Shown here: one piece after another, positions 6,389 through 12,123 of the stretch
Position numbering within the stretch: position 1 is the stretch's first letter
How the letters are laid out: each line of letters starts with the position of its first letter
Source of the DNA: Niastella sp.
GTDB taxonomy: Bacteria > Bacteroidota > Bacteroidia > Chitinophagales > Chitinophagaceae
Assembly: GCA_021154515.1 (NCBI GenBank)
Contig: JAJKIL010000061.1
Location: forward strand, 1 to 12,123
DNA length: 12,123 nucleotides
Direction of reading: 5' to 3'
Notes under the pieces: generated by a model
What the model saw: only the letters and a program-made list of their open reading frames with translations
Database searches by the model: none
What the model was told of the DNA's origin: nothing
Position numbers and translations under genes: made by a program

Positions 6389-6967
6389 CTATTGCGGCAT
6401 TCCATTTTGAGGCACCAGCATGGGGCCTGAACTGCTGTAAAAAGTGTAGGAAGTAAGATCCTGGGCGGCGCGCAACCCGTTTTTGGCAAAGATTATTTTA
6501 TCCCGCTGGTATACGTGGGCGGGTTTATCGGTGTAGAATTCTTTTTTATCCTGGTCCCACCAAAGCTCCTGGGTGCGTAGGGTATCGCCATTTTTAAGGC
6601 TTTGCACCAGTACACTGTCGCGCAACAGTACTTTATGGTCATACTCTACATACTTGGCATAACGGGAATCCACCGTGCTTTCTACAACGGTGCTGTCATT
6701 ATAAAAATCAACATGCATGGTACGGGGAAATTCCATATAGGGCGAATCAGCCTGTACCCGTAGCATATACGGTGAGGTGAGTTTGGCTTTTACGGTGCCC
6801 GACTGACTTAAATAGCTTTCAACATTTCTGGCCTCTTCAACAGCTACCTGCTTTTTAAAGAATTTGTCAACCTCTTTTTCATCGTTCTCACAAGCCGTAA
6901 ATACAAAAAAACAACCCATCAACAGGGTTGCGGTAACAAAATAATATGTAATCCTGGTTCTTCGCAT
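6389..6967 (-). CDS. lptC: LptC-like LPS export ABC transporter lipoprotein
   Basis: Component of the Lpt bridge that carries lipopolysaccharide from the inner to the outer membrane. It has 192 residues. An N-terminal hydrophobic segment (about 8-25) ends in FTAC with C26 as the predicted lipidated cysteine followed by E27, so it is probably a lipoprotein rather than the single-pass membrane form of enterobacteria. The rest has the beta-rich LptC/DUF1239 pattern: a repeated strand arrangement around SGTVKAKLTSPYM, DFYND, AKYVEYDHKVLLRDSV and NGDTLRTQELWWDQDKKEFYTDK, the last being typical of LptC in this phylum. The start ATG at 6965-6967 lies 27 bases after the coaX stop, so the two genes are likely cotranscribed. 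The function is by family. The loss-of-hydrophobic-tail lipoprotein form is common in Bacteroidota. Confidence 0.85.
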   Translation of the reverse strand: MRRTRITYYFVTATLLMGCFFVFTACENDEKEVDKFFKKQVAVEEARNVESYLSQSGTVKAKLTSPYMLRVQADSPYMEFPRTMHVDFYNDSTVVESTVDSRYAKYVEYDHKVLLRDSVLVQSLKNGDTLRTQELWWDQDKKEFYTDKPAHVYQRDKIIFAKNGLRAAQDLTSYTFYSSSGPMLVPQNGMPQ

Positions 6968-6994
6968 ATTTCGCCTGCTAACAACTACATTCTA

Positions 6995-7729
6995 TTATAC
7001 ATTATTGTGTTCGCTGATAGCATAAAGTCCCTTGAAAATCAGGTCGGGGTCTGCAAATATCCTGTTTTTCAAATGATACACAAAATAGGGTGCATCGCCC
7101 CCGGTTAAGACCACGTTAAAGTTCCTGTACCGCTCGGCATAGGCGTTTATCATGCCATCTATTTCTTTGGCCATTCCCAGAATAACGCCACTGAGTATAT
7201 TGGTACGGGTATCGTAGCCTATCAGGGGTAAATTCCAGTCCTTTTCAACCAGGGGAAGTTTGGCGGTAAACAGCTTTAATGATTTAAACCGCATTTCCAT
7301 ACCCGGTGATATTCCACCCCCCAAAAACTCTTTGTTCTTATTAACGAAATTATAGGTGATGGCGCTCCCCAACCCTATTACCAGATTGTTATGTGTGGGA
7401 AAAAGATCAACGGCGGCGGCCATCAGCGCCAGGCGATCGGCCCCAATATCCGAAGGCTTACCAACAGGTGTGGTGATGGGTATTTTTGACTGGTGATTGA
7501 GTTTATGGAACCGGGAGGCTGCAGTCAGCAGCTGCTCCATTTCAGGATTATGATTTACTACTGATGACAGTATTGATTTGGCAGGTTTATAAGTAGCAAT
7601 CAGGTGTTGTATGGTGTCATTGCTATCATTTTCCAGTATCAGCACCTCCTGTAATTCCCTGTTATTAAACACGGCACATTTCAACCGGGTATTGCCGAAG
7701 TCAAAGCAAAGCGTAGTTGTATGAACCAA
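6995..7729 (-). CDS. coaX: Type III pantothenate kinase
   Basis: Phosphorylates pantothenate in the first step of coenzyme A synthesis; cytoplasmic, 244 residues, usual length. The ATP-binding motif DFGNTRLK is at 10-17, the GxDR motif with the likely catalytic base D98 at 96-99 (GADR), LGGGISPGM at 136-144 and LTGGDA near the C-terminus. In place of the common DxGTAxTxD segment it reads GLGSAITYN at 119-127: the acidic residue reported to bind K+ is Gly119, Thr is Ser122 and the last Asp is Asn127. This may be a lineage variant. The start must be TTG at 7727-7729: an in-frame stop lies at 7742-7744 and no ATG precedes the ATP motif. It lies 92 bases after the LON-domain gene and 27 before lptC. 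Confidence 0.92.
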   Translation of the reverse strand: MVHTTTLCFDFGNTRLKCAVFNNRELQEVLILENDSNDTIQHLIATYKPAKSILSSVVNHNPEMEQLLTAASRFHKLNHQSKIPITTPVGKPSDIGADRLALMAAAVDLFPTHNNLVIGLGSAITYNFVNKNKEFLGGGISPGMEMRFKSLKLFTAKLPLVEKDWNLPLIGYDTRTNILSGVILGMAKEIDGMINAYAERYRNFNVVLTGGDAPYFVYHLKNRIFADPDLIFKGLYAISEHNNV

Positions 7730-7821
7730 TCTGTATAGATTTAAACGGTTTCCTGGATCAAATACCGGATGAAGAAATGTGATTTTTTTGTTTCCGCCAA
7801 AAAAGATTCTTCAGGAATGTA

Positions 7822-8463
7822 CTACAGATCGAAGTCAAACGCCGATAAATTCCGGAAATGCCCGTTCAGTTTTACTTTTTCTTTTAACTGTTCCATTTCC
7901 AGTAACATGGGCAATACTTTTTGTAAATGCCGTTTTATAAACTCCTGCCGTTGCAGTTCTTTCATCAACCCTAAAAACTCATATTCTTCCTCGAGCGACA
8001 TACCCGCATGATGCCCCACATCATAAGACCTTAATTCCTCTTCGGGCTTTTTAAAATCTTTTGAAATATTCAACAGGCGATGCATTTCCTTCACCCCTTT
8101 CACTACTTTTTGCATCAGCTCCCGGTTGCCGGCATCATCATTTTCGGGATAGTTTACAATGGCGCCGCTGTATAATTTATCGGGCACCTGTTTAATTACC
8201 TCCAATACCCGAAAAATGCGCAACCCTTCTGTCTTGATATCCATTTCGCCGTTCTCATATGTTTGCACTATTTCGTTCACCTGCACCAGGGTGCCCAATT
8301 CCTGCAACCTGTTATTTACAACCGACGGAATACCAAAGGTTTTTTTGGCTTCGAAGCATTCACTTATCAATTGCTTATAGCGAGGCTCAAAAATATGGAG
8401 ATGTACTTTTTCGCCTGGAAAAACTACTACGCTCAGGGGGAATATGGGAATAAAATTTGTCAT
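7822..8463 (-). CDS. LON substrate-binding-domain protein (no protease domain)
   Basis: A 213-residue protein consisting of the N-terminal LON substrate-binding domain alone. It opens with IPIFPLSVVVFPGEKVHLHIFEPRY, the diagnostic beta-strand and FEPRY signature, followed by FGIPSV, LGTLVQV and the TEGLRIFRV strand, then a mainly helical C-terminal third rich in Glu, Lys and Leu. There is no AAA+ Walker motif and no Ser-Lys protease dyad, so it is not Lon protease. Such single-domain proteins are widespread; their role is not established, though binding of unfolded or specific proteins is presumed from the domain. The ATG at 8461-8463 has AAAAGAG about 9 bases upstream. The gene is divergent from the GT9 gene across 101 bases and is probably the first gene of a unit continuing into coaX. 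Confidence 0.9.
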   Translation of the reverse strand: MTNFIPIFPLSVVVFPGEKVHLHIFEPRYKQLISECFEAKKTFGIPSVVNNRLQELGTLVQVNEIVQTYENGEMDIKTEGLRIFRVLEVIKQVPDKLYSGAIVNYPENDDAGNRELMQKVVKGVKEMHRLLNISKDFKKPEEELRSYDVGHHAGMSLEEEYEFLGLMKELQRQEFIKRHLQKVLPMLLEMEQLKEKVKLNGHFRNLSAFDFDL

Positions 8464-8539
8464 AACACTTACTCTTTTTTCACTTATGACCGCAATCTAC
8501 CACTTTGTGATTATTTCATAAAATTGAACAGTATTCAAC

Positions 8540-8547
8540 TATTTTTG
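8540..8547 (+). promoter_or_regulatory. Candidate -7 element for the GT9-meaB unit
   Basis: TATTTTTG fits TAnnTTTG. The nearest upstream TTG (8524-8526) leaves only 13 bases, short of the usual 17-23, so only half of the promoter is supported. Transcription would start about 12-15 bases before the TTG start codon at 8565. Confidence 0.4.
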
Positions 8548-8564
8548 TTCAAAATACCCTGTCA

Positions 8565-9587
8565 TTGAAAAATATTCCGCGCAATATTATTATCAGTCGA
8601 ACCGACAGTATTGGCGATGTAATACTTACACTGCCTGTAGCGGCGGTGTTAAAACAGCATTTTCCCAATACCACTATTGCCTTCCTGGGAAAATCATATA
8701 CACGGCCCGTTATTAACGCCTGTAAGCACGTGGATGTTTTTATCGATGTTGAGGATTTTTTAAACAATCCTGTTTTAATTGCAGGAGAAAAGCCTGACTG
8801 CATACTGCATGTTTTCCCTGTTTCGCGCATTGCGAAAAGGGCCAGACAGTTAAAAATTCCTTTGCGCATAGGCACTACCAATCGTCTTTATCACTGGTTT
8901 ACCTGCAACAAGCTGGTAAAATTAAGCCGTAAAAAATCAGACCTGCACGAAGCACAATTGAATCTGAAATTGTTAGAAGCGTTCGGCATTAACGAAAGTT
9001 TTTCGCTGCAACAAATTGGGCAATTGTTTGGACTAGAAAAAATACAACCGCTGCCTGCTGCGCTTACTTCACTGATACAAAAAGAAAAGTACAATGTTAT
9101 CCTTCATCCCAAATCGCAGGGAAGCGCGCGGGACTGGCCATTGGAAAATTTTCTACAGTTGATTGAAACGCTCAATAAGGATAAATTCAACATTTTTATT
9201 TCGGGCACTGCGAAAGAAAAAGAACGTATGCAATGGCTGTTTGATAAAGCAGGCAGCCAGGTAACGGATATTACCGGCAAAATGAGCCTGCCCGAATTCA
9301 TTGCTTTTATCCAACATTGCGATGGGCTGGTGGCCAACAGCACAGGCCCCATTCATATTGCCGCCGCCCTGGGTAAAGATGCGTTGGGCATCTACCCGCC
9401 TATGCGCCCCATACATCCCGGGCGGTGGGCGCCGCTGGGTGCAAATGCGCAGGTTTTTGTTTTGAATAAAGAATGTGTTGCGTGTAAGGGTAATGTTAAT
9501 CCCTGTCAATGTATTATGGATATTCCCGCTGCCTGGATAAGCGAAGCACTTAATAAAAGATACCAGCATAAATTGGGTAAATCATGA
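8565..9587 (+). CDS. Glycosyltransferase family 9 (heptosyltransferase-like)
   Basis: GT-B-fold sugar transferase of the LPS heptosyltransferase family, 340 residues, acting at the cytoplasmic face of the inner membrane on lipopolysaccharide core or a related glycan. The N-terminal motif IIISRTDSIGDVILTLP contains D18, which aligns with the proposed catalytic base of WaaC. The C-terminal nucleotide-sugar domain shows HPKSQGSARDWP (about 182-193) and GLVANSTGPIHIAAALG, the GT9 signature. A Cys cluster (ECVACKGNVNPCQC) near the end is common in the family. TTG at 8565-8567 is taken as start since no ATG lies between the upstream in-frame stop (8508-8510) and the catalytic motif. The stop overlaps the meaB ATG by four bases (ATGA). 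The donor sugar, heptose or other, cannot be told. Confidence 0.9.
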   Translation: MKNIPRNIIISRTDSIGDVILTLPVAAVLKQHFPNTTIAFLGKSYTRPVINACKHVDVFIDVEDFLNNPVLIAGEKPDCILHVFPVSRIAKRARQLKIPLRIGTTNRLYHWFTCNKLVKLSRKKSDLHEAQLNLKLLEAFGINESFSLQQIGQLFGLEKIQPLPAALTSLIQKEKYNVILHPKSQGSARDWPLENFLQLIETLNKDKFNIFISGTAKEKERMQWLFDKAGSQVTDITGKMSLPEFIAFIQHCDGLVANSTGPIHIAAALGKDALGIYPPMRPIHPGRWAPLGANAQVFVLNKECVACKGNVNPCQCIMDIPAAWISEALNKRYQHKLGKS

Positions 9588-10474
9588 ACTGGCAATCGTT
9601 ATTAACCCGGCTGCAACAGGGCGATATGAAAGCCATTGCCCGCAGCATTTCTTTAGTGGAGAACGAAACGCCCGGCTATGAAATATTGCTGGGGGCATTG
9701 CCTGCTACCTCGGTTCCTATCATTGGTATTACCGGTCCTCCAGGGGCTGGCAAAAGCACCCTCACCGATGCGATGATCGGCGAATGGGTAAGCCAGGGAA
9801 AAAGAGTAGCCGTGCTTTGTGTGGACCCTTCCTCTCCTTTTAATATGGGCGCTGTACTGGGCGATCGTATTCGCATGAGCGAATGGTATATTAATCCGAA
9901 TGTATTTATCAGGTCGCTGGCTACCCGTGGTTCGCTGGGTGGATTACATCCAAAGATCATCGAGATCACGGAATTGCTGAAAGCAGCGCCCTTCGATTTT
10001 ATTATAGTTGAAACTGTAGGCGTTGGACAAAGTGAAGTGGAAATTGCCGGCCTGGCCGATATGACGTTGGTAGTGCTTGTTCCCGAAGCTGGTGATGATA
10101 TTCAAACTATGAAGGCCGGTCTTTTAGAGATCGCCGATCTGTTCATTGTAAATAAATCCGACCGCCCCGGCGCCGACCAGTTTGTAAAAAACTTACTGGG
10201 TATATCATCGATGGGGAACCGCCCTATTCCTGTGCTGAAAACCATTGCGCATGAAAGAAAAGGAATCGCACCTATCATGACGGCTATCAGCGAACATCAG
10301 CAACAACCCCACCACATAGATAAAAATATTCAGCTGCTCACCCAGCGCGCCCTGCATCTTATTCAACATAAACGCATGCAGGATATAAACAGGCAGGCGC
10401 TTTATACCGAGATAAAAAACGCATACCTCGAGAACAGGTTCAACCTGTATCAGCTGGTTGCACAATACGCCTGA
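9584..10474 (+). CDS. meaB: MeaB/ArgK-family GTPase, chaperone of B12-dependent acyl-CoA mutases
   Basis: G3E-type GTPase that loads and protects adenosylcobalamin in methylmalonyl-CoA mutase or a relative. It has 296 residues, somewhat shorter than the usual 320-330. The P-loop GPPGAGKST is at 51-59, followed by the family block VDPSSP at 80-85, GDRIRM at 93-98 and ATRGSLGGLH at 113-122. Then come the ETVGVGQSE switch at 143-151, EAGDDIQTMKAGLLEIAD at 168-185 and the guanine-specificity motif NKSD at 190-193. All are intact, so it should be active. The C-terminal helices used for dimerisation appear slightly short. The ATG overlaps the stop of the GT9 gene (ATGA), implying translational coupling. 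No mutase gene is in the window. Older ArgK naming (arginine transport kinase) is not supported. Confidence 0.94.
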   Translation: MNWQSLLTRLQQGDMKAIARSISLVENETPGYEILLGALPATSVPIIGITGPPGAGKSTLTDAMIGEWVSQGKRVAVLCVDPSSPFNMGAVLGDRIRMSEWYINPNVFIRSLATRGSLGGLHPKIIEITELLKAAPFDFIIVETVGVGQSEVEIAGLADMTLVVLVPEAGDDIQTMKAGLLEIADLFIVNKSDRPGADQFVKNLLGISSMGNRPIPVLKTIAHERKGIAPIMTAISEHQQQPHHIDKNIQLLTQRALHLIQHKRMQDINRQALYTEIKNAYLENRFNLYQLVAQYA

Positions 10475-10497
10475 TCCCGGAAGAAATATAAAAATTA

Positions 10498-10528
10498 TTT
10501 GCCCTTGTGTTAAAACAGGGTATTTTTG
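10498..10528 (+). promoter_or_regulatory. Predicted promoter of the GT2-like gene, overlapping a terminator-like hairpin
   Basis: TTTG (10498-10501), a 19-base spacer and TATTTTTG (10521-10528) match the Bacteroidota consensus perfectly. The leader would be only about 10-14 bases. Within the spacer, CCCT (10502-10505) and AGGG (10517-10520) with GT/AC inside form a short stem directly followed by TATTTTT, so the same bases could terminate transcripts coming from meaB. Confidence 0.7.
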
Positions 10529-10546
10529 GCCAAATCCCACTGATTC

Positions 10547-11443
10547 ATGAAAGTGACCGCATTTTCCTATATAAGAAACGGGTTTATTTATGACTATCCT
10601 TTTATTGAGTCCATACAATCGGTGTTGCCGCTTTGCGATGAGTTCATTATGGTAATAGGCGATTCTATCGATGGTACCCGGGAAGCGGTTGCGGCCATGA
10701 ACAATCCCAAGATCAAGATCATAGATACAGTGTGGGACGAGCAAGCGCGTGCCAATGGATTGGTTTTTGCTCAGCAATCAAACATTGGTCTCGATCATGC
10801 CACTGGCGACTGGGCCTTTCATATCCAGGCTGATGAGGTGATCCACGAAAAAGATTACCCGGCCATCAGAAAAGCCATGACCGATTATCTGAATGATAAA
10901 AGTGTAGATGGCCTTTTATTTCGTTTCATCAATTTCTTTGGTGATTATAAACACTACGGTCCCTCAAGAAGATTTCATAATAAAGAGATCCGCATCATTC
11001 GCCCCCTGCCTTCCATTCGCTCCTACCGCGATTCGCAAGGATTCAGAAAATACAATGACCCCGCCAATTTCCTGGAAGAAAAGGGGGAGAAATTACAGGT
11101 GAAGCTGATCGATGCAACAGTTTACCATTACAGTTATGTAAGAAATCCTGAAAAACAGGCGAAGAAAACAATTGAAATGGCCAAGCGATATCACGACGAT
11201 TCCAAACTGCTTGAGTTAGGTGAAAAGTTTAAAAAGGGTTTTGATTTCACCCTGGTTGATGTATTGGAAGAATTTAAAGGCTCACATCCCGCCATCATGC
11301 AAAACCGCATCAACAGCCAGGACTGGGTATTTGATTACAAGCCTGTCAAAAACAATATGTCCCTGAAGGAAAGAGTGTTGTATGCCATTCAAAAATTAAC
11401 GGGGAAACAACTGTTCACTTATAAGAATTACCGCATCATTTAA
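10547..11443 (+). CDS. GT2-like glycosyltransferase (GT-A fold)
   Basis: Putative cytoplasmic sugar transferase of 298 residues. The N-terminal half has the GT-A layout: a first strand with an FSYIRNG motif, then a strand EFIMVIGDSIDGTREAV (about 32-48), a helix with NGLVFAQQSNIGLDHATGDWAFHIQADE, and Q94-A-D96-E97 in place of DxD, which is the nucleotide-sugar and metal site. The middle contains a distinctive RFINFFGDYKHYG and RIIRP segment, and a YHYSYVRNP motif near 190-200 resembles the acceptor-side region of LPS core transferases. The C-terminal third is helical and Lys-rich. It has its own promoter 19-50 bases upstream and lies 72 bases after meaB. The ATG at 10547 is the only sensible start. 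Acceptor and sugar are unknown; envelope polysaccharide is likely from neighbours. Confidence 0.85.
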   Translation: MKVTAFSYIRNGFIYDYPFIESIQSVLPLCDEFIMVIGDSIDGTREAVAAMNNPKIKIIDTVWDEQARANGLVFAQQSNIGLDHATGDWAFHIQADEVIHEKDYPAIRKAMTDYLNDKSVDGLLFRFINFFGDYKHYGPSRRFHNKEIRIIRPLPSIRSYRDSQGFRKYNDPANFLEEKGEKLQVKLIDATVYHYSYVRNPEKQAKKTIEMAKRYHDDSKLLELGEKFKKGFDFTLVDVLEEFKGSHPAIMQNRINSQDWVFDYKPVKNNMSLKERVLYAIQKLTGKQLFTYKNYRII

Positions 11444-11457
11444 AGCGGAGGCTTTTA
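11441..11457. terminator. Weak hairpin between convergent genes
   Basis: AAAGC (11442-11446) and GCTTT (11451-11455) with loop GGAG lie between and partly within the stop codons of the convergent genes, only 11 bases apart. The stem is short and no long T-tract follows, so it is a weak candidate for a shared terminator. Confidence 0.25.
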
Positions 11458-11667
11458 GTTATTGTCCTTCCACCAGCGGTAACCAATATAGCCGATGATT
11501 AAAAATGGAGTAAGCCCCAGGTAAATAATACCCCAGTTCAGGGCTTGGGCAGGCCTTTCGCCTAATTGCTGGGCGGTCCTTGTGCAAATGGAGCATTGAG
11601 CCCACAAATCGGCAGGTAGAAAAAACAGCAGCAGCAATAAGATCACGATCAAACTTCCTCTTGCCAT
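11455..11667 (-). CDS. Small CxxC membrane protein of unknown function
   Basis: From the ATG at 11665-11667 this encodes 70 residues. A strongly hydrophobic segment at about 5-18 is followed by PADLWAQ and then C25-S-I-C28, a CxxC pair that should lie just outside the membrane. A conserved-looking stretch (TRTAQQLGERPAQALNWGI) leads to a second membrane helix at about 45-63 and a basic WWK tail. The first segment could be a signal peptide cleaved after A23 or a stable helix. I recall similar short proteins in other Bacteroidota but cannot name a family or function. An in-frame TTG at 11686-11688 would add seven residues but lies within the -7 promoter element, so it is rejected. The gene is convergent with the GT2-like gene and 77 bases after the stop of the next minus-strand gene. 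Confidence 0.75.
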   Translation of the reverse strand: MARGSLIVILLLLLFFLPADLWAQCSICTRTAQQLGERPAQALNWGIIYLGLTPFLIIGYIGYRWWKDNN

Positions 11668-11685
11668 AGCAAATAAATTACGGCG

Positions 11686-11693
11686 CAAAAATA
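11686..11693 (-). promoter_or_regulatory. Candidate -7 element of the small CxxC protein gene
   Basis: On the minus strand TATTTTTG matches TAnnTTTG and would give a leader of about 12 bases to the ATG at 11667. I see no TTG or TTTG at the right -33 distance, so support is partial. Confidence 0.4.
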
Positions 11694-11744
11694 CAACGAA
11701 AAACTTTTACTGCTTTATATATTAAATTTCTGAATTCAGTGGGC

Positions 11745-12123
11745 TTAGCGCTTATTTTTCCGTTGCAGGTGCAGGAGTTTGGCGTATTTGGCCAGGGTGG
11801 CATGTGACGCGTAACGGGCAATGATAAAGCCGTTGTAGCCATCGAGAAAGCCGCGTTTGAAGATATACCCTGAGATAAAAGCTATAAAGGGATTGATGAC
11901 CAGTTTTACCAGGCTGGCTCTTTTCCCCTGTTCATACATGGCCTTTGACTGAATAGTGGTGAACTTGTTCGTCTGTTCCATTATCTGATCAATGCTGTCA
12001 TAGGTATAATGCAACATATCGCCCTTTAATTGTTTCAGCGTGGCGCCCTCATTCATCTCTATTTTATCGTGCGGATTCACCCCACCCCATTTTCCCTTTT
12101 TCCGGCTGATGAGGCGGACCTTC
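11745..12123 (-). CDS. Glycosyltransferase family 2, WaaE/KdtX-like, C-terminal part only
   Basis: The frame is open from the right edge to the TAA at 11745-11747, giving 126 residues of the C-terminus. The start lies outside the window, and an internal GTG at 12078-12080 is not the true start. The segment begins KVRLISRKKGKWGGVNPHDK, the part of WaaE/KdtX-type LPS core glucosyltransferases that follows the catalytic DxD region, where RLF-R...W-G-x-x-HE/HD is conserved. The LKGDMLHYTYDSIDQIMEQ block, also typical, comes next, then a helical tail with NPFIAFISGYIFKRGFLDGYNGFIIARYAS, a membrane-associating region in this family. It fits transfer of a sugar to the LPS core at the inner membrane. 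The N-terminal GT-A domain is not visible, so activity cannot be judged. Confidence 0.88.
   Translation of the reverse strand, partial: KVRLISRKKGKWGGVNPHDKIEMNEGATLKQLKGDMLHYTYDSIDQIMEQTNKFTTIQSKAMYEQGKRASLVKLVINPFIAFISGYIFKRGFLDGYNGFIIARYASHATLAKYAKLLHLQRKNKR

Noticed and set aside
10205..10777. 190-residue minus-strand frame across the end of meaB and the start of the next gene
   Set aside because: Both plus-strand genes are well supported, and this frame overlaps a perfect promoter and has no recognisable domain.

Overview
The window most likely comes from a Bacteroidota genome, probably family Chitinophagaceae (Niastella/Chitinophaga-like; inferred, not proven). The reasons are Bacteroidota-type promoters (TTTG or TTG, about 19 bases, TAnnTTTG), few Shine-Dalgarno sequences, very short leaders, a lipoprotein-type LptC next to coaX, and overall protein character. 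No mobile element, CRISPR array, tRNA or rRNA gene was found.

Layout. (1) Bases 1-3974, minus strand: a tripartite drug-efflux operon read in the order TetR-family regulator, TolC-like outer-membrane channel, EmrA-like periplasmic adaptor, EmrB-like DHA2 MFS pump. The pump gene runs off the left edge. A perfect 17-bp tandem operator overlaps the promoter in front of the regulator, which suggests autorepression of the whole operon. (2) Bases 3975-5338: about 1.36 kb without a convincing gene. It holds the operator, an 11-bp tandem repeat, several inverted repeats and terminator-like hairpins, and the terminator of the next gene. (3) Bases 5339-8463, minus strand: a LON substrate-binding-domain protein, type III pantothenate kinase (CoaX), LptC, and a K+-channel beta-subunit-like aldo/keto reductase. 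The reductase has its own promoter and a strong terminator. (4) Bases 8565-11443, plus strand: a GT9 heptosyltransferase-like enzyme overlapping by ATGA a MeaB-type GTPase, then a GT2-like glycosyltransferase with its own promoter. (5) Bases 11455-12123, minus strand: a 70-residue CxxC membrane protein, and the C-terminal part of a WaaE/KdtX-like glycosyltransferase that runs off the right edge.

Themes. The left third is a self-contained envelope efflux system. The remainder is mostly envelope glycan and lipid biosynthesis (LptC, GT9, two GT2-type enzymes) mixed with cofactor genes (CoaX for CoA, MeaB for B12-dependent mutases). Most of it looks like ordinary chromosomal housekeeping sequence. 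I did not find a clear novel system. The most unusual points are the structured gene-free block at 4.3-5.2 kb, the operator architecture, the ATGA coupling of a glycosyltransferase to MeaB, and non-consensus residues in CoaX.
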